DNA from: DASQFQ01 sp963730115
GTDB lineage: Bacteria; Actinomycetota; Thermoleophilia; Solirubrobacterales; Solirubrobacteraceae
NCBI GenBank assembly: GCA_963730115.1
Contig: CAVSQM010000001.1
Span: 348,250-412,249, forward strand
Length of the DNA stretch: 64,000 nucleotides
Reading direction: 5' to 3'
Made by a program: the position numbers and the translations under genes. The notes below the pieces were generated by a model. It did not search any database. It had not been told where the DNA came from and saw only the letters and a program-made list of their open reading frames with translations. Shown here piece after piece: positions 7,905-16,863 of the stretch (positions within the stretch are counted from its first letter, which is position 1; each line of letters begins with the position of its first letter).

Positions 7905-8782
7905 TCGAGAAGCCCGTCTGCCTGATCGCCAACCCGAGCGCCGGCGGTGGCCGGACGGCGCGCCTGCTCCCGAAGGTGGAAACGGCGCTGCGGGGGCACG
8001 GGATCGCGTTCCGCGTCGAGCGGACGCACTCGATCGAGCATGCCCGCGAGCTCGGCCGCGAGACGGTGGAGCGCGGCGAGGTGGCCGCGGCGATGGGCGG
8101 CGACGGCCTGCTCGGCGCGCTGGCCGGCGAGCTGCGCCACACCGACGGCGTGCTGGCGGTGTTGCCGGGTGGCCGCGGCAACGACTTCGCGCGCAAGCTC
8201 GGCCTCGGCTCCGACCCCGTGGCGGCCTGCGACGTGCTCGCGCTCGGCCGCGAGCAGCAGCTCGACGTGGCCGACATCAACGGCCGCGCCTACCTCGGCA
8301 TCGCCTCCTCGGGCCTCGACTCCGACGCGGGCGACCTCGCCAACTCGACCCGCTTCCGCGCGAAGCTCGGCCAGCTCGTCTATGTCTACGCCACGCTGCG
8401 GGCGCTGCGGGCGTGGCGGCCCGCGCACTGGCAGGTCGTCGTCGACGGCGAGCCGCACGCGTTCACCGGCTACTCGGTGGCGGTCTGCAACTCCGGCGTG
8501 TTCGGCGGCGGCATGGCGCTCGCCCCGGACGCCCGGCTCGACGACGGCATGCTGGACGTCGTGACGATCGGCGACATCCCCAAGCACAAGTACCTCGGCT
8601 CGCTGCCCAAGGTGTTCACCGGCGCGCACATCCGCGAGCCGGGCGTCGAGCTCATGCGCGGGAAGGAGATCGCCTTCCACGCCGACCGCCCGTTCAACGT
8701 GCAGGCCGACGGGGACCCGGTCGCCGATCTCCCGGCGACTGTGCGCGTGCAGCCCGGCGCGCTCCGGGTGCTCGTCCCGTGA
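7901..8782 (+). CDS. Diacylglycerol/lipid kinase family protein
   Basis: This 293-residue protein has the DAGK catalytic fold. It has the N-terminal CLIANPSAGGGR nucleotide loop, a GGDG motif, LPGGRGNDFARKLG, and the C-terminal strand domain typical of YegS/DgkB/BmrU proteins. The usual GGDGT...E signature reads GGDGLLGALAG here, so the threonine and the following acidic position are not conserved. Family members phosphorylate diacylglycerol or other lipids with ATP at the membrane. It sits directly before murT with a four-base overlap, so a role in lipid precursor recycling for the envelope is plausible. Confidence 0.85.
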   Translation: MIEKPVCLIANPSAGGGRTARLLPKVETALRGHGIAFRVERTHSIEHARELGRETVERGEVAAAMGGDGLLGALAGELRHTDGVLAVLPGGRGNDFARKLGLGSDPVAACDVLALGREQQLDVADINGRAYLGIASSGLDSDAGDLANSTRFRAKLGQLVYVYATLRALRAWRPAHWQVVVDGEPHAFTGYSVAVCNSGVFGGGMALAPDARLDDGMLDVVTIGDIPKHKYLGSLPKVFTGAHIREPGVELMRGKEIAFHADRPFNVQADGDPVADLPATVRVQPGALRVLVP

Positions 8783-10158
8783 GCCTGCTCGCCCCCAAGG
8801 TGGCGGCGGCCAAGGCCGTCGGCGCGCTGGCCCGCCGCGCCGGGCGCGGCGGCGGCACCTCGCTGCCCGGCAAGCTGCTCACGCGGCTCGAGCCGCACGC
8901 GATCGGGATGCTGGCCGGGCGGCTCGAGCACGGCAGCGTCGTCGTCTCGGCCACGAACGGCAAGACGACGACCGCGGCGATGGTGGCGGCGATCCTCGAG
9001 CGCACCGGCCGCCGGCTCGTGCACAACCGCGCGGGCGCGAACATGGCGGGCGGCGTCGCCTCGGCGCTGGCCGACGCTTCGCGCCGCGGCGGCCGCGAGC
9101 TCGACGGCGACTTCGGGCTGTTCGAGGTCGACGAGTTCTGGCTCGGCGACGTGGTGGCGGAGCTCAACCCGCGGGCGATGCTGTTGGCCAACCTGTTCCG
9201 CGACCAGCTCGACCGCTACGGCGAGCTCGACACGATCGCCGACCGCTGGGCCGCCGTGGCCGCCGAGCGCGCGGCCACCACCCAGCTCGTGCTCAACGCC
9301 GACGACCCGCTGGTCGCCGACCTGGGGAGAGCGGAGGGAGCCGAGCCGTGGTACTTCGGCGTCGAGGACGACGGCGTCGCCCACCACGAGCTCCAGCACG
9401 CCTCCGACTCCAAGCACTGCCGCCGCTGCGGCCACGCCTACGTCTACGAGGCCGCCTACATGGGCCACCTCGGCCGCTACCACTGCCCGAACTGCGGCAA
9501 CCGCCGCCCCGAGCCCGCCGTGGCCGCCGAGTCGGTGCAGCTGCGCGGCATCCGCTCGGCCGCCTTCACGCTGCGCGCGCCCCAGGGCTCGACCCGCGTC
9601 GAGCTCCCGCTGCCCGGGCTCTACAACGTCTACAACGCGCTCGGCGCGGCGGCGCTGTGCCTGTCGCTCGGCGTCGAGCTGCCGACCATCGCCGCCGGCC
9701 TCGGCGCCGTCGCGCCCGCCTTCGGCCGCGCCGAGACGCTCGAGCTCGACGGCCGCGCCACCTCGATTCTGCTCGTCAAGAACCCGGCCGGCGCCAACGA
9801 GGTCCTGCGCACGCTGGCGCTCGAGGGCGGCGAGCTCGACCTGTTCGGGATCCTCAACGACCGCATCGCCGACGGCCGCGACGTCTCGTGGGTGTGGGAC
9901 GCCGACTGGGAGACGCTCGCCCCGCACGTCAAGCGCATGACCTGCTCGGGCACTCGCGCCGCCGAGCTCGCGCTGCGGATGAAGTACGCCGGCGTGCCGG
10001 TCGAGCGGCTCAGCGTCGTCGAGAGCCTCGCCGACGGGCTCGACCACGCGCTGGCAGGCGGCTCCGGCGCCCTCTATGCCCTCCCCACCTACACCGCGCT
10101 GCTCGAGCTGCGCGGGCTGCTCTCGGACCGCGGGGCGGCCAGGGAGTACTGGCGATGA
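8779..10158 (+). CDS. murT: Lipid II isoglutaminyl synthase, MurT subunit
   Basis: This Mur-ligase-like subunit works with the amidotransferase GatD to convert D-glutamate of lipid II to D-isoglutamine. It has a P-loop ATNGKTTTAAM at about residue 57, a four-cysteine zinc ribbon (CRRCGHAY and CPNCG) at about residues 215-240, and the C-terminal DUF1727-type domain with LLVKNPAGANEVLRTL. The length of 459 residues is normal. Unlike the usual adjacent murT-gatD pair, two genes lie between murT and the GatD homologue at 12315. GTG overlaps the previous stop. Confidence 0.93.
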   Translation: MSLLAPKVAAAKAVGALARRAGRGGGTSLPGKLLTRLEPHAIGMLAGRLEHGSVVVSATNGKTTTAAMVAAILERTGRRLVHNRAGANMAGGVASALADASRRGGRELDGDFGLFEVDEFWLGDVVAELNPRAMLLANLFRDQLDRYGELDTIADRWAAVAAERAATTQLVLNADDPLVADLGRAEGAEPWYFGVEDDGVAHHELQHASDSKHCRRCGHAYVYEAAYMGHLGRYHCPNCGNRRPEPAVAAESVQLRGIRSAAFTLRAPQGSTRVELPLPGLYNVYNALGAAALCLSLGVELPTIAAGLGAVAPAFGRAETLELDGRATSILLVKNPAGANEVLRTLALEGGELDLFGILNDRIADGRDVSWVWDADWETLAPHVKRMTCSGTRAAELALRMKYAGVPVERLSVVESLADGLDHALAGGSGALYALPTYTALLELRGLLSDRGAAREYWR

Positions 10159-11603
10159 TCGACGAGCTCGCGATCGAGACGTTCAACGAGCACACGCTCG
10201 CCGGGCTGGCGGTCGGCGTGGTGCGCGACGGCGAGCTCGAGCACTTCACCGGCCTGGGCATGGCCGACGGGGCCGAGGGGCGCTCGGTGGAGCGCGACAC
10301 CGTCTTCCGCATCGGCTCGATCTCGAAGACGATGACCGCCGTCGCCGTGATGCAGCTCGTCGAGGAGGGCGTGCTCGACCTCGACGCCGCCGTCGACGAC
10401 CTCGGCACCCGGGCGCGGATCGACGCGCCGGCGCCGGTCACCGTGCGGCACCTGCTGACCCACACCAGCGGGCTCGGCGAGCTGCGGCGGCCGTCCGACC
10501 TCACCCGGCCCGTGCTCGGGCTGGCCACCAAGGAGGCGCCGCCGCTGGGCGAGTACTACGCGCGCCCGCTGCGGACCCGCGTGCCGCCGGGGACGAAGTG
10601 GGCCTACGCGAACCACGGGTTCGCGCTGCTCGGCCTGATCGTCGAGGACCTGCGCGGGCGCCCGTTCCCGCAGGTCATGCGCGAGCGGATCTTCGCGCCG
10701 CTCGGCATGGAGCGCTCTGACTTCGAGCGGACGCCGCGCGTGCGCGAGCGCCTGGCGGTCGGCTACGGCGCGGCGCGCAAGGGGTTTAAGCCGGTGCGCG
10801 ACTACGAGATCGCCGTCGGCCCGGCGGGCTCCTGCTTCTCGACGACCGAGGACATGGCGCGCTACGTCGCCGCGCTCGCGGGCGACGGGGCGCCGCTCCT
10901 GCGGCCCGAGTCGCTCGCGAGCATGCTGGAGCCCCAGGGCGAGCCCGACCCGGCGATGCCCTCGATGGGGCTCTCGTTCTTCCTCGGGCGCGTCGGCGGC
11001 CACCGCGTCGCCGGTCACGACGGCGGCTGGAGCGGCTTCGTGTCCGCCCTCGCGTTCGCCCCCGGGTCCGGCACCGGCGTCGTCGCCTTCACCAACACCA
11101 ACACCGCCTTCGCGCCGCACGTGCTCGCCGAGCGCGTGCTGGAGCGGCTGCTCGGCGACGCGGTTGAGCCGCCGGCCGTGCCCCAGCACGCGCACGCGTG
11201 GCCGGAGCTGACCGGCCTCTACAAGCTCCCGCAAGGGCTCAACACCAACCTCCGCTGGTGGCCGCTGCTCGGCGGCGAGGTGCAGGTCGCGGTGCGCAAG
11301 GGCAAGCTTGTCGCCCGCTCCCCCTCCCCCGTGACACAGCTGCGCAAGGGCATCGAGCTGCACGCGATCGACCCCGAGAACCCGCTGCGGCTCGAGGCGC
11401 GCGTCGACGGCTGGTCGGTGCCCGTCGTGTTCGAGCGCGGCGAGGGCGGCGACGTGGTGGCGCTGCGGGCCGGCTCGACCCGCGGCGGGCTGCTGCGCCT
11501 GCACCGGCGCTCGCCCGCCGCGAGCCTGCGCGTGTGGGCGCGAACCGCGGCCGCCGCCGGGACGCTCGCGGGCGCCGCCGCGGCCTGGAGGCGCCGGCGA
11601 TGA
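10155..11603 (+). CDS. Serine beta-lactamase-like hydrolase
   Basis: This 482-residue protein is of the class C beta-lactamase/esterase family. The catalytic set is visible: SISK (nucleophile and general base) at about residue 57, YANH as the YxN motif at about 153, and GHDGGWSG in place of KTG at about 290. The C-terminal 120 residues form an extra beta-rich domain. A hydrophobic stretch of alanines near the C-terminus may be a membrane tail, and no N-terminal signal peptide is seen. Its place between murT and gatD suggests peptidoglycan-related substrates. ATG overlaps the murT stop. Confidence 0.85.
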   Translation: MIDELAIETFNEHTLAGLAVGVVRDGELEHFTGLGMADGAEGRSVERDTVFRIGSISKTMTAVAVMQLVEEGVLDLDAAVDDLGTRARIDAPAPVTVRHLLTHTSGLGELRRPSDLTRPVLGLATKEAPPLGEYYARPLRTRVPPGTKWAYANHGFALLGLIVEDLRGRPFPQVMRERIFAPLGMERSDFERTPRVRERLAVGYGAARKGFKPVRDYEIAVGPAGSCFSTTEDMARYVAALAGDGAPLLRPESLASMLEPQGEPDPAMPSMGLSFFLGRVGGHRVAGHDGGWSGFVSALAFAPGSGTGVVAFTNTNTAFAPHVLAERVLERLLGDAVEPPAVPQHAHAWPELTGLYKLPQGLNTNLRWWPLLGGEVQVAVRKGKLVARSPSPVTQLRKGIELHAIDPENPLRLEARVDGWSVPVVFERGEGGDVVALRAGSTRGGLLRLHRRSPAASLRVWARTAAAAGTLAGAAAAWRRRR

Positions 11604-12322
11604 GCGCGATCGTGTGGCACGACGTCGAGTGCGGCGGCTATGCCGCCGACCTGGCGCTGTGGCGCGACCTGGCCGAGGCCGAGGCGGGCCCGGTGCTCGA
11701 CGTCGGCGCCGGGGCGGGCCGCGTGGCGCTCGACCTCGCGCGCGCCGGCCATGACGTCACCGCGCTCGACCTCGACCCCGACCTGCTGGCGGAGCTGCGG
11801 GCGCGCGCGGAGCAGGAGGACCTCGAGGTCCGCACGGAGCTCGCCGACGCCGCCGGCTTCGAGCTCGAGGGCGCCCCGTTCGGGCTGATCCTCGTCCCCA
11901 TGCAGACGATCCAGCTGCTGCCCGGCCGCGCCGCGCGCACCGCCTTCCTCAGCTCGGCCCGCGAGCACCTCGCCGCGGGCGGGCTCGTCGCGCTGGCCCT
12001 GGCCGAGGAGCTCGAGCCGTTCGAGGCCGACAGCGCGCACCCGCTGCCGCCGGACACCGGCGAGCGCGAGGGCTGGCGCTACCGCTCCTTCCCGGTCGCG
12101 ATCCGCCGCCACGGCGACCGCGTCGTGCTCGAGCGCGTTCGCGTCCTGACCGCGCCGGACGGCACGACCTCGAGCGAGGACGACGCGGTCACCTTGAGCA
12201 CGCTCAGCGCCCCCGATCTCGAGGCCGAGGGCCGCGCCGCCGGGCTCACGCCCGAGGCGCCCCACTTCATCGAGGAGACCGAGGCCCACCTCGGCTCGAC
12301 GGTGGTGATGCTGCGTGGCTGA
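11600..12322 (+). CDS. Class I SAM-dependent methyltransferase
   Basis: This 240-residue protein has a SAM-binding glycine motif (VLDVGAGAGRVALDLA) at about residue 36 and an acidic end of strand 2 (ALDLDPDL), followed by a conventional Rossmann methyltransferase core. The substrate is unknown. It overlaps both neighbours by a few bases within the murT-gatD operon, and the same operon already encodes another methyltransferase at 7179. Confidence 0.83.
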   Translation: MSAIVWHDVECGGYAADLALWRDLAEAEAGPVLDVGAGAGRVALDLARAGHDVTALDLDPDLLAELRARAEQEDLEVRTELADAAGFELEGAPFGLILVPMQTIQLLPGRAARTAFLSSAREHLAAGGLVALALAEELEPFEADSAHPLPPDTGEREGWRYRSFPVAIRRHGDRVVLERVRVLTAPDGTTSSEDDAVTLSTLSAPDLEAEGRAAGLTPEAPHFIEETEAHLGSTVVMLRG

Positions 12323-13059
12323 GGGCGTCCTGCGGGTCTGCGCGCTGTACCCGGACCTGATGAACATCTACGCCGACCGGGGCAACCTGCTGCTGCTCGA
12401 GCGCCGCTGCGAGTGGCGTGGGATCGGCTTCGAGCTGGCGGGCGCCGGCCTCGGCGACGCGATCGACCCCGACGCGCACGACCTGTTCTACCTCGGCGGT
12501 GGTCAGGACCGTGACCAGCAGCTGTGTGCGCAGGATCTCGCCACCGTCAAACGCGACGCCCTGCACGCCGCGGCCGATCGCGGACGCGTCATCTTCGCCG
12601 TCTGCGGCGGCTACCAGCTGCTGGGGCACGCCTACGAGCTCGGCGGCGAGCGGTTGCCCGGCGTCGGGCTGGTCGACCTGGAAACCGTCCGCGACCCCGG
12701 CCCGCGGCTGATCGGCAACGTGGCCATCGAGGTCGACCTCGGCGCCGGCCCGCAGGTGCTTGCAGGCTTCGAGAATCACGGCGGGCGCACCCACCTCGGA
12801 GCCGGGCGCAACGCCGCTGGGGCGCGTGCTCAAGGGTCACGGCAACAACGGGAGCGACGGCCGGGAGGGCGTGCGCGGCGGCGCCCACGGCACCGTGCTC
12901 GGCACCTATCTCCACGGTCCGTTACTCCCCAAGAACGCCTGGTTCGCCGACTGGCTGACCGCCACCGCGCTGGGCCGCGGCCCGGGCGAGCTTCCGGGTT
13001 TGGACGACGCGCTCGAGGACGCGGCGCATGCCGGCGCCCGACGGGCGGCCGCCTTATGA
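12315..13059 (+). CDS. gatD: GatD-like glutamine amidotransferase, frameshifted
   Basis: This is a CobB/CobQ-type class I glutaminase, the ammonia-supplying partner of MurT. The catalytic cysteine is in FAVCGGYQLLG at about residue 97, and the histidine is in GTYLHGPLLPKN near the C-terminus. The N-terminal LYPDLMNIYADRGN is typical of GatD. The first frame is lost near 12805-12815, and the C-terminal third, beginning TPLGRVLKGHG, continues in another frame. A single-base indel is the simplest cause. Repaired, the protein would be about 247 residues, a normal length. GTG overlaps the methyltransferase gene by eight bases. Confidence 0.85.
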
Positions 13060-13064
13060 AGTTG

Positions 13065-13070
13065 TAGGGT
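13065..13070 (+). promoter_or_regulatory. -10 box (TAGGGT) of the ABC transporter operon
   Basis: TGTAGGGT resembles a -10 element. Transcription would start near 13077, giving a leader of about 28 bases that contains a strong AGGAGG ribosome site at 13088-13093 before ATG 13105. Confidence 0.35.
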
Positions 13071-13104
13071 TCCCGCACCTTCGGTCCCAGGAGGCCCCGC
13101 CGCG

Positions 13105-14325
13105 ATGAATTCCACCACCGCCCAGCCCGAGGGGCCGTCCGCCAGCGCGGAGGCCGCCTCCCTCGAGTTCCGGGAAGCGACCAAGCGCTATCCCGGCGCC
13201 GAGAACGCCGCCGTCGAAGCGCTGTCGCTCGAGGTGCCGGCCGGCGAGATCTGCGTCCTCGTCGGGCCGTCGGGCTGCGGCAAGACCACGGCGATGCGGA
13301 TGGTCAACCGCATGATCGAGATCAGCGACGGCGACATCCTCGTCGGCGGCGAGAGCGTCAGGTCGAAGCCGCCCGCCCAGCTGCGGCGGGAGATCGGCTA
13401 CGTGATCCAGCAGATCGGCCTGTTCCCGCACAAGACGATCGGCGACAACATCGCCACCGTGCCCGAGCTGCTGGGCTGGGACAAGCAGCGGACCCGCGCC
13501 CGCATCGAGGAGCTGCTGGAGCTGATCGGGCTGACCGGCGACTACCGCGACCGCTACCCCTCGCAGCTCTCCGGCGGCCAGCGCCAGCGCGTGGGCGTCG
13601 CCCGCGCACTCGCCGCCGACCCGCCGCTGATGCTGATGGACGAGCCGTTCGGCGCCATCGACCCGATCAACCGCGAGCGGCTCCAGAACGAGTTCCTGCG
13701 CCTGCAGGCCGAGATCCGCAAGACGATCGTCTTCGTCACCCACGACATCGACGAGGCGATCAAGATGGGCGACAAGATCGCGATCCTCAAGGAGGGCGGC
13801 AAGCTCGCGCAGTTCGCGCCTCCGGCCGAGCTGCTCATGTACCCCGCCGAGCCGTTCGTCGAGGACTTCGTCGGCTCCGACCGCGCGCTCAAGCGGCTCG
13901 CGCTCCAGCGCGTGCGCGACATCGACCTCTGGAAGGCCGCGATCGTGCGGGCGGGCGAGGACGTCGGCGAGGCGCGCAAGAAGCTCGAGGACGCCGACCT
14001 CGACATCCCGCTGCTGGTCGACGACGAGGGCCGCCCCAAGGGCTGGCTGTCCGAGCGCGGGCTGCAGGGCGAGCGCGTGCGCGAGGAGCTGCGCTCGCCG
14101 GCCGACCCCGTGGTCGAGCTCGACGACATCCTGCGCGACGCGCTCTCCGACCTGCTCTCCTCCGACACCCAGTACGGGCCGGTGGTGGACCTCGACGGGC
14201 GCGTCCAGGGCGTGCTGTCGATCGAGGTGCTCGCGCACGCGCTGAGCCAGAAGGCCGAGAACGTTCCCACCGCGTCGGAGCTGGCCGAGCACGAGCTCGC
14301 GGCCGAGGAGGCGAGGTCCTCCTGA
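13105..14325 (+). CDS. Glycine betaine/choline ABC transporter ATP-binding protein
   Basis: This ProV/OpuCA-type ATPase energises uptake of quaternary amines. It has Walker A GPSGCGKTT at about residue 54, the Q-loop QQIGLFPHKT, the ABC signature LSGGQRQR, and Walker B LMLMDEPF with a downstream H-loop THDIDEA. The C-terminal 150 residues look like a pair of CBS domains, which sense ionic strength in OpuA. The gene starts a four-gene transporter set (13105-16801). A strong ribosome site and a -10-like box lie upstream. Confidence 0.92.
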   Translation: MNSTTAQPEGPSASAEAASLEFREATKRYPGAENAAVEALSLEVPAGEICVLVGPSGCGKTTAMRMVNRMIEISDGDILVGGESVRSKPPAQLRREIGYVIQQIGLFPHKTIGDNIATVPELLGWDKQRTRARIEELLELIGLTGDYRDRYPSQLSGGQRQRVGVARALAADPPLMLMDEPFGAIDPINRERLQNEFLRLQAEIRKTIVFVTHDIDEAIKMGDKIAILKEGGKLAQFAPPAELLMYPAEPFVEDFVGSDRALKRLALQRVRDIDLWKAAIVRAGEDVGEARKKLEDADLDIPLLVDDEGRPKGWLSERGLQGERVREELRSPADPVVELDDILRDALSDLLSSDTQYGPVVDLDGRVQGVLSIEVLAHALSQKAENVPTASELAEHELAAEEARSS

Positions 14326-14465
14326 GCGTCGCGCTCGCCCCCTATCTCCCGGTCTTCGCCCAGCTCAACGAGGACTTCTTCGGCAACCGCGAGGGCGCAG
14401 CGCAGAAGTGCCCGGGCAACAACGAGCTCTGCCCCGGGTGGATCGCGGACAACATCGGCGACTAC

Positions 14466-15059
14466 ATGACTCCGTTGTGGGAGCACGTGCTGCTCAGCAT
14501 CGTGCCGCTGCTCATCGGCCTCGTGGTCGCGACCGGCCTGGCCCTGGTCGCCCACCGCTACACGTACCTCAACGGGCCGTTCCTGGCGTTCGTGAGCATC
14601 CTCTTCACGATCCCGTCGATCGCGTTCTACCTGATTCTGCTCAACGTCACGGGCCGCGGGTTCTCGACCGCCGTGGTCGTGCTGACCGCCTACACCCTGG
14701 TGCTGATCTACCGCAACACGACCACGGGGCTCCAGGAGGTGCCCCAAGACATGGTCGACGCGGCGGAGGGCATGGGGCTGACCCGACGGCAGATCCTCTT
14801 CAAGGTCGAGCTGCCGATGGCTCTGCCCACGATCTTCGCGGGGCTGCGGATCGCTGCGTCGTCGACCGTCGGCATCGCCGGCTTCGCGTTCTTCGCCGGT
14901 GCGGGCGGCCTCGGGGCTGAGATCTTCGCCGACCCGACGTTCCGCGGGAACGTCGTGACCGCGTCGATCCTGATGATCCTGCTCGCGACGGCGCTCGAGC
15001 TGATCGTGCTCGCCATCCAGCGCGCGATGACCCCGTGGGAGCGGGCGGTGCGCGGATGA
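14466..15059 (+). CDS. Quaternary-amine ABC transporter permease 1
   Basis: This ProW/OpuCB-type permease has about five to six membrane helices and the EAA loop DAAEGMGLTRRQILFKVELPM. The ATG used here is conservative. The same frame is open and protein-like for 48 codons upstream, including CPGNNELCPGWIADNIGDY, as far as a CTG at 14322 that overlaps the ATPase stop. The true protein therefore probably starts there or at a start lost to an indel. Its stop overlaps the next permease gene (ATGA). Confidence 0.88.
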   Translation: MTPLWEHVLLSIVPLLIGLVVATGLALVAHRYTYLNGPFLAFVSILFTIPSIAFYLILLNVTGRGFSTAVVVLTAYTLVLIYRNTTTGLQEVPQDMVDAAEGMGLTRRQILFKVELPMALPTIFAGLRIAASSTVGIAGFAFFAGAGGLGAEIFADPTFRGNVVTASILMILLATALELIVLAIQRAMTPWERAVRG

Positions 15060-15823
15060 CCCTCGCGGCCCTCGGTCCCTTCGGGGACGCGATCCAGTTC
15101 ATCTTCCAGGAGCGCGAGTCGCAGGCCGGCACGGTCCGCGTCGGCGGCCTCGGCGAGATGTGGGAGCTGACCTGGATGCACCTGAAGCTCTCGTTCGCCG
15201 CCGTGTTCATCGCCGTCGTGATCGCCACGCCGCTCGGCATCTGGCTCGGCCACATCGGCCGCTACCAGTTCTTCGCCACGAGCACGTCGAACATCGGCCG
15301 CGCGGTCCCGTCGCTCGGGCTGGTCGTCTTCTTCATCGCGTTCCTCGGCGTCGGCTTCCTCAATGTGTGCCTGGCGCTCGTGCTGCTGGCGATCCCTCCG
15401 ATCCTCACCAACACGTACGTGGGCATGCGCGGTGTCGACCCCGAGACCGTCGACGCGGCGCGTGGCAACGGCCTCACGGGGCGCCAGGTCGCGCTCCAGG
15501 TCGAGCTTCCGCTCGCCCTGCCGACGATCATGGCCGGCATCCGCATCTCGCTCGTGTCGGTCATCGCCACCGCCACGATCGCCCCGCTGGCCAACGTCGA
15601 CACGCTCGGCCGCCCGATCATCAGCCCGAACGTCTACGGCACGGCCGGCCAGCTCGCGGCGTGCATCGTCGTCGCGCTGCTCACAATCGTCGCCGACGCC
15701 GCCTTCGTCGCGCTCACGCGCGCGATCACACCGAAGGGCATCAAGCTCGCCGCAACCGATCGCGGCAGCTCACGCCGCCGCTTCGCCTTCCCGTCCCCCA
15801 AGAGGAGCATCGAGACAACGTGA
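15056..15823 (+). CDS. Quaternary-amine ABC transporter permease 2
   Basis: This second membrane subunit is 255 residues long with about six helices and its own EAA loop (DAARGNGLTGRQVALQVELPL). It pairs with permease 1 to form the channel. It overlaps permease 1 by four bases, and its stop overlaps the GTG of the binding-protein gene. The basic C-terminal tail is cytoplasmic. Confidence 0.92.
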   Translation: MTLAALGPFGDAIQFIFQERESQAGTVRVGGLGEMWELTWMHLKLSFAAVFIAVVIATPLGIWLGHIGRYQFFATSTSNIGRAVPSLGLVVFFIAFLGVGFLNVCLALVLLAIPPILTNTYVGMRGVDPETVDAARGNGLTGRQVALQVELPLALPTIMAGIRISLVSVIATATIAPLANVDTLGRPIISPNVYGTAGQLAACIVVALLTIVADAAFVALTRAITPKGIKLAATDRGSSRRRFAFPSPKRSIETT

Positions 15824-16801
15824 GACGCATCCATTCACTCTTCGCCCTGCTCGTCGTGCTGGCCTTCAGCGTCGGCTTCGCCGCCTGCGGCGACGACGAG
15901 GAATCGTCCGGCTCCGGCTCGAGCTCCGAGTCGAGCCAGGAGGCCTCCGGCAACGAGATCCAGCCCATCGAGGGCGCCGAGGGCCAGACGATCACGGTCG
16001 GCTCGAAGAACTTCACCGAGCAGTTCGTGCTCGGCGAGATCTACTCGCAGGCGCTCGAGGCGGCCGGCTTCACGGTCAAGAAGCAGCTCAACCTCGGCTC
16101 CGAGCTGATCGCCCACAAGGCGCTGCAGAACGGCACGATCGACGCCTACCCCGAGTACACCGGCACCGCGCTGACCTCGTTCTTCGGCGTCAAGACCGCC
16201 GACGTCCCGCGCGACGCCCAGAAGGCGTACGAGGACACCAAGGCGGGCTTCGCCAAGGAGGACATCACCGCCTTCGCGCCGACGCCGTTCGAGAACACCT
16301 ACCGCCTCGGCATGACCAAGGAGGGAGCGGCGAAGGCCGGCAACCCGAAGGTCATCTCCGACCTCAAGCCCGAGGCGAGCAAGCTCGTCCATCACCGGCT
16401 TCCCGGAGTGCAAGCAGCGCCAGGACTGCCTGCTCGGCGTCGAGGACACCTACGACATGAAGTTCGGCAAGTTCGTGACCTCCGAGCAGAAGTATCAGGT
16501 GCTCAAGAGCGGTGACGCCGACGTCGCGTTCATCTTCACGACCGACGGCGACCTGGCCAGCGGCGAGTACGTGGTCCTCGACGACGACAAGAAGTTCTTC
16601 CCGCCCTACAACGTCTCGTTCAACGTCCGCAACGAGGCGGCCGAGAAGCTCGGGCCCGACGGCCAGAAGCTGATCGAGGACGTCCAGAAGCAGATGACCG
16701 ACGAGGTCATGCAGGAGCTCAACGCCCGCGTCGACATCGACAAGCAGAAGCCCGAGGAGGCGGCCAAGGCCTACCTCCAGCAGGCCGGCTTCGTCAAGTA
16801 G
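15820..16801 (+). CDS. Quaternary-amine-binding lipoprotein, frameshifted
   Basis: This OpuAC-type (PF04069) binding protein delivers betaine, choline or a relative to the permeases. A signal peptide ends in the lipobox FAAC at about residue 22. The domain opens with TVGSKNFTEQFVLGEIYSQ and carries DAYPEYTGTAL, both typical of the choline/betaine-binding branch. Near 16388 one extra base shifts the frame, and the rest of the domain (SITGFPECKQRQDC onward, to QQAGFVK) continues in another frame. Repaired, it is about 327 residues. An AGAGGAG ribosome site lies about 14 bases before the GTG. Confidence 0.87.
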
Positions 16802-16828
16802 ACCGAAGGTTCCAGAGCAAAATCCCTC

Positions 16829-16846
16829 GCCCGCCGTCTGGCGGGC
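16829..16846 (+). terminator. Hairpin between the two binding-protein genes
   Basis: A perfect seven-base stem (GCCCGCC/GGCGGGC) with a GTCT loop lies between the genes, five bases before the -10 box of the second. It lacks a T-run, so it is at best a weak or Rho-assisted terminator. It could also restrict access to the downstream promoter. Confidence 0.3.
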
Positions 16847-16850
16847 GGGG

Positions 16851-16856
16851 GATAAT
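16851..16856 (+). promoter_or_regulatory. -10 box (GATAAT), leaderless, second binding protein
   Basis: GATAAT lies seven bases before ATG 16864, so transcription should begin at the start codon. This gives the second binding protein its own promoter. Confidence 0.55.
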
Positions 16857-16863
16857 CGCGCCG

